Shown: one piece after another, positions 10,279-22,270 of the stretch | Position numbering within the stretch: position 1 is the first letter of the stretch | Layout of the letters: each line of letters begins with the position of its first letter | From: Hymenopellis radicata | Lineage: Eukaryota > Basidiomycota > Agaricomycetes > Agaricales > Physalacriaceae | NCBI GenBank assembly: GCA_015501595.1 | Contig: JADNRX010000626.1 | Coordinates: 1-28,972 of the forward strand | DNA length: 28,972 bases | Direction: 5' to 3' | Program-made: the position numbers and the translations under genes | The notes under the pieces: model-generated | What the model was told of the DNA's origin: nothing | The model's database searches: none | The model's input: the letters and a program-made list of their open reading frames with translations, nothing else

Positions 10279-11689
10279 CTTATACCTCGGACGAAGGACT
10301 CGAAATTCGTAATGTATAGTATTCTAAAACAGACCCGGCAAGCTCAAGTGATCTGAATCTGTACATCAATCCATTTGAGCTTGGTCAAACACTGAAGCTT
10401 GAAGGATGAGACCATTTCGCCACACATATTGTTGTCGTAAAAGGGTGCATGGTACGCGGCCTTATTTCTGCTAATACCCGTTACTGATGATTCAGGCGTA
10501 GCTTCTGACTTTCAGTGTGTCTAACGATACCTGTCGTGCAATGAAGGTCATTGTAATGGCGCTCGATATTGTGACCGTTATTCTCGTCTCCAGATTGTCG
10601 TGCGCGCTACACAAGACATACCTGAGTTCTTCACAGAAATCATTTCGTTCGCCGCTGCTTCAAACGGTTTTCAACTCACGTCTTCTATGTGGACTTGCAT
10701 TCTACACGTGTTAATCCGTCCTCGTTCGGGGCAGTAGCAGTGCGCGTCTTTGGGCTTGTACGTGCCCATGTCTAACATACCGAATAAGACGCGACGCGGG
10801 GAGATCTTGGAGTCCGGGACTCAACACGCGAATCTTCATGATTATGCTCGCTGCACTTCTTTTCTTTTTGGGCTTGCCATTCAACAGGTTGCTGCTCTGG
10901 TTCGTCTTCGAACATCTTGTGCCTTTGACCAGTATTGCTGAAGGATCTGTGGTCTAGGACTCTCGCCTCGTTGCTTCCGTAAATTGGACGACATGTGAAG
11001 AAAATCCCGCCGTCGAACGTCTCTCACCTGCGTCCAACGAAACGCCGTTTCCCCTCCCATGTATGGGGGGGAGCTTCGTGCCGTAGGACCGTACGCGTTT
11101 CAGTAACTTTGAGTCGTGTGATAGCGGCCTGCGTGCCACTGAGACCGTCTTTAACGCCGACCCCATCTTCAGCAACCTTTCTCATGGCATGTACGATATC
11201 GTCCGACGGCTGAGATCATCGCGGAGTTGGGAATTTTACGTTGTTCGTGACCACATCCATCTCGTTTTGGGCCATCCACTTAACAGAAGATAGCCCAGGA
11301 GAGGTACGGTGCTTCGAGGATGGTGCTGAAGAAGGTTACTTTTGGCGGGGCACCCCGTTTCTACGTGAGCCAAAGCCGGAGAGACCAACTGCCGAGAGAC
11401 ACTGGCGATGGCGGATCATGAGTCTGCCGAAGCAAATATCCCTGCTTCGCGTTAGACTGACGAAAAGCATCCCGGGTTGTTCTGTAAAACCCGGGCTTCC
11501 CATTAGAATAATCCCATGAGAGTAACGGGGAACATTCGGACTGAGACCAAGTTGGACTCAATTTGTAACTAGATACATTAAAAAGACCGCATAAGCATGA
11601 ATATCTGGATCGCATGACGGTGCGCGCACTAAGACTCAGAGCAGACTCGGAAGTGTAGTAAGGCGTACGTTGATGGCAATGACCGGCGG
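10279..11689. other. Gene-poor 1.4 kb
   Basis: No supported gene. Short frames on both strands lack domains and splice consistency. A small perfect hairpin (CCCGGGTT/AACCCGGG, 9-nt loop) lies at 11471-11495. Confidence 0.5.
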
Positions 11690-11745
11690 AAATATCATTA
11701 TGGCAAATACTCCCACGTACATGACGTGATCATGTTCGACGTCCT
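11690..11745 (-). repeat. Dispersed ~50-bp motif, occurrence 3
   Basis: The reverse complement matches 3636-3685, including cgaacatgatcacg, tcatgtacgtgggagt and atttccg. It abuts the 5' end of copy 2, ending about 15 bp before its ATG. Confidence 0.6.
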
Positions 11746-11760
11746 TTCCATTGTCCTCCC

Positions 11761-14694
11761 ATGAAGGAAATAGACCCCAAAATCTACGATAAATTTCTGT
11801 CTGTAGATCGCATAGACGATGCTGCTCGACTACTGTCTACTCTGCGCGGCCTGGTCGAAGGCCACCCCAACGCAGATTTTGACAGTTGTCGTAAAACACT
11901 CCAAGAACGGCCATTGATGTACTACATTTTACACGAGGCTTTCTTGTTGGAAAATCTACACCGGCTGGAAGATACTTGTGAGCTAGGACTACCGACGTAA
12001 TCGTTATGCTCAAATGATTATAGCTTTGCTGTCTGAGCATCCGCGCAAGCAGCATTGGCGTGACAGGGTACATTGCTCACAAACTGTCGAACTTCTCGAT
12101 AAATTGAAGACGATTTTCGCCACCGCTTGCTGCGCCGAATCTTTTCCCATCGCCGGGGTGTGGATCAACGATACACCCTCTTCAGACGCGTCAATTCGTG
12201 CCCATAGCGTATCTGTCGCGATTCCGAAAGTACCTTGGACCAATATAGATCGTCCGATCATGCCCCTTTACAATCTGGGTGGATTCAAAGCTGATGGAAC
12301 CCTTACTGCGCGCATCCGTTCTATATTTCGCCCCAGCGGGCACACGTTCGTCGTCTTTTTTTTCACCTATTTCCTTCTGAATCAACGTGTATCAGGTTTC
12401 TCGTGAACGTATCTGCATCCGGGAAAACCAAACTTCTCTATGAAGGCCTTTGTCAGTACTGGGGATTGTTCTTCACCTGCCATGTTGACGAGGGTAGCCT
12501 GGGCAACTCAGACGTCCAACGCATGGTGGGGGAATTCACCGCCCTTGGCTGGAGCCCATTGGTGGACACGACGATTGCGGGCTCTCAAGAAGTGGAGCAG
12601 GATTGCATCGACGCTTGTGTGCATCGCCTATGCAGCAAAATACTCCTTGGCCGTCTTCTACAACTGAAACTCTTCCTTGAGGTGGCGGTGTCGATGAAAA
12701 ACCAGGATGATGCCAAGCGTATTTGGCTTTGTTACCAAATACAGGAAGACCTCGTAGGGGCGGATGTAGGACAGACTATTCTCAACGTTCTGAGCTCAAT
12801 GGAGCGTTGGCACGCAGACAATGCGTTTATCGACGATGCTATCCATGCCACACTTACTGAACTCTTTTCAGTTTGGCCTTCGATAACTTCTGAACCTCTT
12901 TTCATTGCACTTGACGAAGCCAATGCTGGCAGAGGTGCTGTTGGCAAATACAACTCACACCCTATCCTAAAGGATATTCTGCGAGTATGGCATAGGCACG
13001 TGAAGGACTTCAATGTCTCTTTCGTTGTGGCCGGCACCGATATCAGTCGAACGCACTTCAACTGTGACGATCCCGAATGGAGCGCATATAAGCGTTCATC
13101 GAACACGGGAGACTTTCTGGAGGACCCGGCACGTCATAAGGCGTACATCGAAGGGCTGTTACCGCCAAAGCTTCGGAATCGCCCCTCTGGTATCAGCTTG
13201 GTTCGGCGTATGATGCGCTGGCTGCCTGGTAGGTTAGTGAGCCTAAACAAATTCGTGGCCAAGTTCTGATCCTTTCAAAGACATCGATTTACCGCCGTTT
13301 TCATCAGTGAACTCTTCCGTCACAACTTCAGAAAGCCCCACCAGTGTCTTAATGTCTTCCTCGATGATTTCACGCGGGGCTTTCTCCCCTGTGACGAAAA
13401 GCGCATGTACGAGAAGGGTGATTCCGAAATCGACCTTTCGAGACTTGGGAACGTGTCTCTCTTTGACGCAAGTAGGAGATTTTTCCCGTGGCTGGGTGAG
13501 CAGATCGACTGAAACTCACACAGCTTCTTGTGCAACAGCGACTCTTCATGATGCTCTCGTCAATTGCCTTATGAATCGGGATCACCCTTTGACTTTCGGT
13601 TCAGAGAGGACAAGTCTTGTCAGTGAAGGCTTTGCTCGTTTCATTGATTCAGACTCGGAAACGGTAGCTATTGACGAACCGATTACACTCCTTGGTGGCA
13701 CGTCATGGTTTGTGTCCAAGTTCAAATCAATTTCGGATCTCGCTTTTTATCTAGATCCCAAATTCTTGCCATACAGGACTACATCATGCACTCTTTCCAT
13801 GATCGCTCTAAGTCTTTCTCATGCCTGGTCCTCTTCACGTCGACTGTCTGAAATGTTTTCGTTTCCGGGATCTGTACCTACTTGGGCAGATCAGCATGCT
13901 AGATTGATCACCTTGATGCAGTCTAAACCTCGAGCAGAACCCGAGCGCTATTTCTATGACTACATACCAGGAACCTTCCTTCAACTATGCACTTTTTCGG
14001 ATAGTCCAGCGGGAGTTGGCACCTGGATGACACAGAAAGAAACGACGGTCTTCTGCATCCATACCGCTTCCGCTTCGCCTACGTTGCTGTTTATGCTAGA
14101 GATGGAGGATGAGAGTACTATTTGGGTCGCTATCCAGGTTGACATTGAGAAATACGAGGATGATCGACTACCGCTGAGCGCCGTTCGTCGATTGCTTGAC
14201 CAGCTGCATCCCTCGCAGATATTCGGGGAGTCAGAGGTGAGTTCGTCTCCTCGTGGTTGTCACCTTCTTATGGGTCAACTCAAAGGTGTCGCCAATACCA
14301 CGCAGAGTAACACGAAGTAGCACTCGTGGAAGGGTACTTCTCTCGTTCTGTAGTTCTGCAAATCTTTCTGAAATGTCTCTAGAAGAGAGCAGCTCCCTCC
14401 GACGCACTCAAAAAGTTACCAGGTCGTCGTGATGACCTCGGTGAATTTTCTCTCTTGCGAGTCGCTGCGCCCATGTACGCCAAAGCCCAATTCGAGGAAC
14501 TTGATGCCTCAGATGACAGCAGCCCTTTCGCCACCATCAACATAGAGGCGATCGATGCCATCTCTGCAGAGACATGGTACTACGACATTCAGGACGATGT
14601 TGCTGCATCCCTCGCGCGTATGTCCTATATACAAGACAGGGAGCGTCGTCCTGGTCAGGCCCAAAGCTATCCAACGCGTCTCGAACGTGCGTAA
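11761..14694 (+). CDS. Crinkler/RHS-like P-loop NTPase with nuclease-fold C-terminus, copy 2 (header-less)
   Basis: Six exons: 11761-11977, 12024-12345, 12396-13232, 13281-13471, 13524-14236 and 14383-14694. They total 2,592 nt, an 863-residue protein with no stop or frame break. Intron positions equal those of copy 1. It has the Walker A-type SASGKT, the Walker B-like LFIALDEANAG and the same degraded nuclease strand IWVAIQVD. It lacks the first exon and the start of exon 2 present in copies 1 and 3, about 60 residues. Its homology starts exactly at ATGAAG, and the upstream sequence is unrelated. It could be a genuine gene without header or a 5'-truncated duplicate without a promoter. The maintained frame argues for a recent duplication or for selection. 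The 3' end lies 58 bp from the convergent copy 3. Confidence 0.6.
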
Positions 14695-14752
14695 AGTCGC
14701 CGCGTTGATGCGGTATACATGATATTCTTTACATACTTCTTTTTTCGTGAAT

Positions 14753-17700
14753 TTAATAATTATAGTAGGGTGTTTTCGTGGAATTCCTTGTCTGACGAGG
14801 GCGAGAGCCCTGAGATGGCACTGCGCCAGGATGCCCCTTATTGGTGCTAGTACCTTTTCTCGCAGCAGCTTTGGCGGCCACAAGCTTAGGAGCCTTCGTT
14901 TTACTCTTTCGACCGGCGATACCGGCTGCACGACTATTTTCCTTCTCTGAAATATAGCGCGCGCTTTCGTAGCCTGGTACTCGTCCTGATAAAAGGATAG
15001 AGTGTCTTCCGGGGGGTGGTCCTTGGTGATGTGTATAAATTGATCGACGTTTAGCGTGGCTATAGGGTGCTTGCCATCATCCAGAATATCCGCAGGATCG
15101 AGGGGGCCCACAACTGCTGGGTAGCCGCAAAGCACTCGGAGAAGGTGGTATCTGCCTGTTCCAAACGTCGGCGGCCCCGGGAGCCCATCTTCCAATCCTT
15201 TCATGGTTTTGGAGTGTGGCTCAAAGCCTGAACACCATTCTCCATCCTGAAGTAGATTAGCGCTGAAACGCGTTCGAAGGACCTAAGTACTCACCTTGGT
15301 CATGAAAAAGTTCTTTGGGGTCACTGACCTAATTGCACTCCGAACGGTTGCGATAGGGACTTGCGTCTGATCTCTGACATGGCATAGCTTGGCCTGGACA
15401 GCCACCCAAAGATACGATATCTTTGATGGATTGATTGGCGGGTAGAGCCTGAGCAGGAAGAGAAGGTCTGGTCCCATATGGTGACCAGGAAAGAGAATGG
15501 GTGCAGGACTATCAAGCGAATGGGCTTGGAAAAGATGGGTGCCCCACACCTTCTGAGTACTGTCGTCTACCGCACGATATCCAAGAGGACCCGCATACCG
15601 AGGTTGGTCAGTCCCCGAGGAAGTGGGACGATGCAAACTCGCAAACCGATGTACGCCCTCTACTTCGATCGCGCCTCCATCTGACGCCGGTAGTACACGA
15701 GTAGAAGTCACCAACTGAGCACAGTAAGAGCCCAATGCATGATTTCCATCGGAAGTGATGTTGAAAACCTCCTGTAATGCTCGTGGTTCCTCGAATGCAA
15801 GGGAGAAATAGTACGCCAACAGGTCCTCAAAGCGATTGACATCAGAGGATGTTTGTTGGATGTGTTGAACGAGGTGTTCGTAGAGCGGAGCCTGCATTTC
15901 GGCCGGTTTGCCTGGGGTTGTTTTCGCGTAAGGTTCGTTTACGATGGTAAAAAGAGTAAGACAAATCAGCGGTTCGCTGATAATGATCTTGATCTTGTTC
16001 GATGCTTCGACGTGAACCAGTCCGATACCAGACTGAATGAACTGTTCGGTGGCGTTGTTGATGGGGGTAGGTCTCTTGCTGTGAAGAAAGTACTCGTACA
16101 ACTCCGCTCGAATGAAAACCATGAACGAGTTTGCTGTTTGAATCGTAAGCAATGAGCCAAAAACACCTAACGTGATGACCTACGTAATTTATTCAGCTGC
16201 GCCACGATGTTCCAATCATTAGGTTTAGGAACGGTGTCCAAATTCATATGATACTTGAGCGCATCGCATGGCTCAAAGTTACCTGACAGGCCAGCAACAA
16301 ACATGTTCAACAAGACGTTGACATTCAACGCCGCGTGCTGCCAGTTTCGGAGGGTATATTGAATAAAGGATGCAGTAAACCTATGTCTGAGCGACCTTAA
16401 GTGATCAAGCAATGTTTCTAAATGACTGAACTCACCTTCCGCGCAGCCAGATCCAGGCTCGATGTTGTAGAACTTCTCCATGTTATGGTCTAACCAGCCA
16501 GGAAGGGAAATATTTTCGCAAGTACCTTCGTTGTTTTTCTTGGTGCACAAAAGCTCCTGTGTCGCCTACTGTCTCCACAACTTTGGTCTTGCCAACGAAA
16601 GAAGAAATAGCCGTCAAGACAATTTCTCGAGAAAGTCCAGAACCTGTTATGATGAGATGAGGTTCGTAGTCTTGCGGAGATTCGCGCGCTGACTCCCAGC
16701 GTCGAAAACTGATCGCGTCTCTCGCATTATTAGAGACGCTAATAGTGGCGAACGAGAAGACAATTTGCCGGAGAATGGGTCTGTATTGACTTGAGAATAG
16801 GTCTGGTATTGACCTCATTCTGCGCGTTTATCGAGGAAAGAAATGCGTCCCCAAGGGCTACCGCTCCCAGTTGCGCTTCATCGATGACGATCGGAAAAGA
16901 AAATAAGTTATCGGGACAACCAAGCACGGAAGCTATTTGCTTGCAAATCGCCGACACAGGATTGACCTCCTCGTCAGGGCGTTCCGGAAGAACGTGGCGC
17001 GCGAATGTGACAAATACGTCGGGAATATCGTCGAGGAAAGGCTGAACCTGGAGATACATCCAAGCGCGCTTCGCGTTTAAACTGTGCAACTGTTCCTTGG
17101 AAAGACAGCCAAGATATTCGAGGAAGATGATCAAGCGCGCGACCAGGACGTTGACCAGATATGAGCCAGCAAGCGTGGAATTAGTTATTCCCGCTTGTAC
17201 AGGGTCCGGGACATGCCTTAGATTCTGCGTAAATGACTTGTGGTTGATCAAAATGTCATTAACAGAGGCGAGATCACGAGACCCGATTTGAGGTCCAAGG
17301 CCCCCAAGGTCGTCTGTGGTGAGTCCTGGCTGCGCGCATGTGAAGTACAGTCCATACTCGAGACATAGACTCTCTAAGCAAAGTCTAGTCTTTCCTGAAC
17401 CCGAGCAATTCACGAAACATCTGAATGCAAACTTTAGTACAGTTATCAGGAGTGATCTTTGAATGGAGCAAACGCACTTGTGGTGTACTTTGTCAACGAA
17501 GGTAGAGAGCATCTTTGCTAGGTTTCCGACTTCCTGGTCGGAGTTGGAACCCAAATCGTGCAGAAGCAGACACGGCGTTCTCGATCCATGTAACCGAGGG
17601 ATCTTTAACGCGGTAAAATGTTCGCGAACATCCGCGGGCATGTTTGCCGCATCTTCAGGCATCCACGTCGGGTACTCGAAATCTCCTGTAGCCAACTTCT

Positions 17701-18250
17701 TCAACGCCGGCCGAATGCGACGCAGAAAAGGGATGCCACCCTCATCCAGTAAAGTAGGAAGAAGAGCACCGCAAACCTGAGTGAAAACGATGTCTGTCTC
17801 GATTTCCATCGAGGATCTGTCTTCTAGTCGAGGGCTGTTAGAAAGCCGACTTTCCGAGGTGAAGTCATCGTAATCCGGGAGTTCTTCGTCTACCGCCGGA
17901 CTGGCAGGCAAACTCATGTCGTCCACCTTCATGGGGCTACCGTCTGGCAAGGCGGTATGACCATTAGTGGCCGAAGGAAAGCGTTTCGGGACTTGGTCCT
18001 CGACACCAGAGTTGTTCGCGGACGGCGAAATAAAGGCAGGAAGGGCGTTCGTCTGAGCCATGATTTCCTGCAGCTTTCCCTCTACCAAGGCTCTGTCTAC
18101 AAAGTCGAGTTACGTTAGTTTTCCGACGTCCGTATCCGTCAAGTGAAATAAGCAAACACCTTCGGGCTTGAGGGTGTTATATTGTCCCAGAAACGCTTGG
18201 ACACCGGGTGAGAGCCCACCAGTGTTCGTATTAGATCCGAGATTCGGCAT
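14753..18250 (-). pseudogene. Crinkler/RHS-like NTPase-nuclease, copy 3 (divergent, damaged)
   Basis: Exons: 18160-18250, 17478-18096, about 16436-17420, 16184-16380, 15295-16133 and 14753-15246. Exon 1 and the start of exon 2 nearly match copy 1, and the rest is a distant paralogue. The Walker A VNCSGSGKT follows the exon 2/3 join. The Walker B-like FPIVIDEAQLGAVALG follows. The nuclease core is well preserved, with GPDLLFLLRL and then WVAVQAK. Lesions: a 22-bp imperfect tandem duplication (16769-16790 beside 16791-16813) shifts the frame after the Walker B motif. An in-frame TAA lies at 16483-16485, between SWLVRP and HGEVLQHRAWIWLRG. The tail after QATKARAIF shifts frame into a Lys/Ala-rich end with its stop at 14753-14755; one missing base would explain that. 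The alternative frame runs antisense into copy 2 to 14509 and is less likely. Confidence 0.6.
16769..16813 (-). repeat. 22/23-bp imperfect tandem duplication inside copy 3
   Basis: Unit 16791-16813 and unit 16769-16790 both start with GTCAATAC on the minus strand and share most positions. Without the 22-nt unit the frame would read RPILKQIV, matching HPILKDIL in copies 1 and 2. The duplication is therefore the likely cause of the frameshift. No intron fits here. Confidence 0.65.
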
Positions 18251-18660
18251 ATTTGAGAGGAGGTTATGAATGAGAGTAATAGATGGGAATGAGGAATGAT
18301 GAAGAAGAGATGTGCGCTGCAGATTTATACCCTGCCACCACCAAAGGACAAAAAGGCGCGTCTTGTAACACGTTACGGTACGAGAAGAATAAGTCTCTTG
18401 TTCGGAATTGATGTACATCACGGCGATCACGAAGAGTCCTGTCATGGAACAAAAGATAGTTAGTCGAAGGAACAAGCGCCCATGAACGGAGAAAGGACTA
18501 TCTACTCACAGGCGCGCTCCTACTAACAGATCTCATAGCAAGTCGACCGCGGTTCATCAGTGCACACACTAGCTATCATTGGCCTGTGCGTAGATGCGTA
18601 GAGTCCGAGACGTTCAAGACCTTTTTCAACCCCGGTCCAAGCTCAATTGTTCGAATTTGT
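18251..18660 (-). promoter_or_regulatory. Conserved promoter/5' leader of copy 3
   Basis: Nearly identical to 3175-3600 upstream of copy 1, although the two genes' bodies are strongly diverged. It holds the same candidate leader intron (18439-18509). Similarity stops after gttcgaatttgtggcttctt near 18660. Confidence 0.5.
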
Positions 18661-19108
18661 GGCTTCTTGTTTGACGAATTAGGCGTTTACGACCCAAACT
18701 AAGGAGCATGATGTGTCGAGAACAACAGGCGTCAAGAACAATAACCTGTTGTGCCATGTTCGTCTGGCATAGTGTGAATACTGCAAAAGGTGCTGGCTCC
18801 GTGGTTCTTCCGAGACTGTGAGTGTCCGAACGCCGAAAAGCACTTGTACATTCCCCCGTCAACTTTCCGAGAATACAAAGATATAAGAACATACGTTGGC
18901 GTCCGAGTCGTTCCGGACTTTATGAGTTCGTGAATGTAGCCATTCGTAGCCGTCTATCAGTTGACTGAGGCGCAAGCAATATTCCAAATCCCTAGCACCG
19001 AGCTCATGGCTGACTTGTGAATGACTTAGGACGTCGTTGTTCTACGTTATGCCGCCGTTTCAAATCCTGTCATTTCATGAATAAGTTACGAACAAGAGAA
19101 GGATGTAT
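18661..19108. other. Intergenic, no gene seen
   Basis: Only short frames. The 11-mer gaattaggcgt near 18675 also occurs at about 6434, beside the dispersed motif. Confidence 0.5.
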
Positions 19109-19920
19109 TTAGAGAGCACGCCTTCTCTCCAACTCTCCACGATAGATACGCCATAGCTTCTCAAGCTTCCTGCCAGTCAGCTCCTTGAAGATTCTATCGG
19201 TCCACTCCTGATCGCGCATCGTGGCATTGAGCTCACGAATAGTGCCAACACCGTACCTACGACGAATATTCCAGCACTGCAAGAACGAGACAGTTAGATG
19301 CATACCGGTTCTCAAGCCAATCCAAGAAGTAGGCGGTGCTCTGATAACCTACATCCCATTTGTCTGGTATGTTATCGCGTTTCCAGTGAGGCGGCGCGAG
19401 GGAGGCGTGTAAGCGAACGAAATCTGAATCAGGTTCAATTAAAGAGCTCATTGAAATTGTGAGATGATACAAACGTACCGGCGATTCCTTCAATGAGACC
19501 TCCCGGACACGTACCCTTCGCATTATACTGGTAGCAATGCACGACTTCATGGGTCAAGACACCATTTATCTCATGCCTCAGCGCCTCCACGCCATCCTTC
19601 GCCTTGTTCTGGACATACTCCAAGCTAACGTGAATCTCCTTGAACGCGTCACCGCCCTCGCCGCCGGTCGTATACGCGACGCCTGGCATACTTCTTAGCA
19701 CGAGCAATATAGAGCCAACATGTTGTGGAGTCGCTGGATTGGAGGGAGTGTCGTATAGGAGATTGAAGGAATAGAGAACGGCAGACGTCAGAGCATCGCT
19801 GGGGTTCACGGCTGAGAGGAATGCAGATGCGCCGGGATGCGCAAGATCTGGAATTCGAAGAGAAAGCGTAGGTAGAGGCCAAGAAGATGGGCGAGGCAGC
19901 GGTGTGAAGGCGGGAGGCAT
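19109..19920 (-). CDS. Basic secretory protein (BSP)-type putative zinc peptidase
   Basis: Three exons: 19479-19920, 19306-19423 and 19109-19256. They give 708 nt, 235 residues; phases close and introns are 55 and 49 nt. The metal-site motif HEVVHCYQYN is followed by GLIEGIADFVRL, characteristic of the plant/bacterial/fungal BSP peptidase family (PF04450). The two His and downstream acidic residues would bind zinc. The C-terminal part, with YFLDWLENRYGVGTIRELN, is family-typical. The chosen ATG at 19920 begins MPPAFTPLPRP; an in-frame ATG at 19983 would add 21 polar residues. I see no clear secretion signal, so the location is uncertain. The substrate is unknown. Confidence 0.87.
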
Positions 19921-20336
19921 GGAATGATTGTGGGAAAGTCGGCATTTCCGCGGCCCGCTCGTCTTAACATATTTCGTCTGCATTTCGACAGATTTCGACG
20001 CTCTATTTCGTCGACCGCTCGTCTCACATAGTCGAAGTAAACAATCATAGAGTGCAATCGATTTCTAATGCTAGGATATTCAATTGTGTGCGTGTGATAG
20101 GCTCAAGAATCGACAGGTTCAAGTCGGATTTCGAATACGTACTAGGTATAATTCGAACCTGCTTGTGTCTGCGCCGCACCAGGCATATGGATCTATGAGG
20201 ACATGTAAGAAAGCTGAGCGACATCTGGGGTAATGTTGTGATATAACTCGCTTTTAGTGCATTGAGAAAGGTTGAATGCAACCAGTTATCATTGCTAATA
20301 TTATAGACCGAGCGGTACGGCGGTGGTTGGCTATAT
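19921..20336. other. Intergenic, no gene seen
   Basis: Upstream region of the peptidase gene and 3' flank of the next minus-strand gene. No convincing coding signal. Confidence 0.45.
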
Positions 20337-20886
20337 CTACTCCCTCTCCGACCACGAATGACGGCTATAACCATCTTCATTCCCGCCGTCACTCTCATTG
20401 CCGTCGCTCTCATCGCCATCGTTCTCCCCCTCCTCGTCCGCACCATTTCTCGTATCCTCGCCCTTGTCCTCCGCCGGACCCTCTTCATCTACCCGACCAT
20501 ATCGTTTCCTATCCCGGTACCTCAAGAAACACGCCACGAGGAAATAGAGCAATTGCAGCCCAATCACGACTAATAGGATGATACACAAGATGAAGTAAAA
20601 CTGGTTCGGGTTTTTGACGACGATAGGGTCGCGAATGGATGGCGTTGGAATTCGAACGGCGGTAGCAGTAGGCCGTCTTCGAGACGTCGCGCGTTTGCTC
20701 TGGTCGATCGAATCAGCGAAGCGTGAGTCCTGAACCATGGACTCCTCAGTGCCTCTGAACAAAAACAAGTAGAAGTGAAAGACGAACCAAAGCAAGGACG
20801 CATGTTAGAGCGAATATAAAGAAGAGAGCAAATGTCATGAGCTTCATGATGAAGATCTGCTGAGTTGAGGGCCCATCGCGGTGCAT
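20337..20886 (-). CDS. Putative small two-pass membrane protein with acidic tail
   Basis: A first exon from the ATG at 20886 encodes MHRDGPSTQQIFIMKLM and a hydrophobic stretch TFALFFIFALTCVLALV. The second exon (to the stop at 20337) has a basic segment, a transmembrane stretch FYFILCIILLVVIGLQLLYF, then RYRDRKRYGRV and an acidic, Asp/Glu/Asn-rich tail. The splice is unresolved. An intron with the obvious ttcag acceptor does not keep phase, and only an unusually short ~31-nt intron does. A shorter single-exon version would start at 20738 (133 residues). I do not recognise a family. A hydrophobic frame on the opposite strand (20358-20573) is judged to be its antisense shadow. Confidence 0.4.
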
Positions 20887-21365
20887 TCCTTATGTATAGG
20901 TCCAGTTTCTTGTCTGTGGGGACACATCCGCGCCCGACAACACCCCAGAGACCGCCGAATGAAATCAAGGAGGCGCCAGGCAATGCAAGCCCACAGCCTT
21001 CAACACAAGGAAGTTGTTTAGAGATAGTTTGAAGCGCGCGGCGATCAACAAGTGAAATTAATGTGTGCGGAGAATTGGGTTCCATCCCACGGCGATCAGG
21101 AAACGAGACGAAGAGCACACAACATCGAGCGCGCAATGTCATACGGGTATACTACTATACACCTGGAAGCCTCGATGTTACACGCTTGACCATTGATGAT
21201 AACACTGCATTACCATTAATAAACACGAATAGATGTGTAAGAGAGCGGAACAGTCTTGTGAATATACTGTCGCATTAACGGAATCCTGATGAACGACTAG
21301 AAAAACACAGCTAATCAGCACATTGCCACAGTATTAAACTATAGGTATACTTGAGTGGGCGGACT
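20887..21365. other. Intergenic, no gene seen
   Basis: Between the small membrane protein gene and the 3' end of the F-box gene. An open minus frame through this region (from 21142) has no recognisable features and is not called. Confidence 0.45.
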
Positions 21366-22270
21366 TCACTTCAGTATACTTTTTGATGAACAAATCCGAC
21401 CCCAACGCTCGCGCACCTCGTCGAGTTGGCTTCCAAACATCGTCCAGAGCTCCGGCGCATCAGTGTTCATCCCGAGCCCACAATTGTGTATATCAAGAGC
21501 TGTGAGATTCGGCGACATCGTTCGATCCAGGCAGACTCCACGTGGAACAATCCGGACGCGTAGCGTAAGCTTCTCCACATTACACGAAACTCGGAGAAGC
21601 TCGACATGACTGTCCCGGAAATATCCCGCCAATTGGGATGTAATATGTAGCACTGTCGACCCGTCGAGCCTCATAGAAGAACGAAAGGAAACCGTATAGT
21701 TCTCTTCGTCATCCTCGAGTTCGAATTCCGCATCCGAATCTGGGAAGCCATAGTTGCCGAAGACTAACTCCAATTCCTGTAGAGCTGGCATGCACAGTGA
21801 ATCCAGGAACACCTCCAGGTCCCTGTCCTGGGGGAGGATGTCACTGAGCAGTAACGAAGTAACAGAGGGAAGGAAGATAGACGGACAGGGTGACGGAAAT
21901 CGGCCGTACAAAACCCGAAGTTCAAGTCTCTGCAGCTCTACCATGGCAGGTAACGTGTCAAGAAGTCGCCGGTCGATGGAATGTGCCCTCAGCCGAGTCA
22001 ATCGACTCCAAGGACAACCCCCCAGCTCAGAGCGGGGCATCTCGTACATCCCGTAATGAAGAACGCGGAGGTTTGGCACGTCGGGGAAGTCGCATATAGA
22101 AGAAAAGTTGCTGATGTGCAGCTGTGTGAGATTGGTAAAATTCATGCCAGAAAACCACTGCGATGTGACCGACTCGCCAACGGTGAGCGACTGCCACCGA
22201 TGTACACTTCCATGTAGAGCTTGCATGAATTGGCCTGTGGATGTCTGCCAAGAGCCAGCACCTTGGATAT

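Noticed and set aside
10954..11519. Short ORFs on both strands in the 10.3-11.7 kb gap
   Set aside because: No domain, no matching exon partners and no start context. Treated as noise.
14509..14750. Extension of the last exon of copy 3 to 14509
   Set aside because: That part is the exact antisense of the last exon of copy 2. A neighbouring frame ends at 14753 with a Lys/Ala-rich tail and is more plausible.
16791..16813. A short intron to explain the frame change in copy 3
   Set aside because: Possible GT-AG pairs are 33 nt or shorter and do not restore the aligned frame, and copies 1 and 2 have no intron here. A tandem duplication explains it better.
20358..20573. Plus-strand ORF of 71 residues, strongly hydrophobic at its start
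   Set aside because: It lies antisense to the acidic tail and transmembrane region of the minus-strand small membrane protein. The antisense of Asp/Glu-rich coding sequence reads as Ile/Val/Leu, so it is probably a shadow. Confidence is modest.
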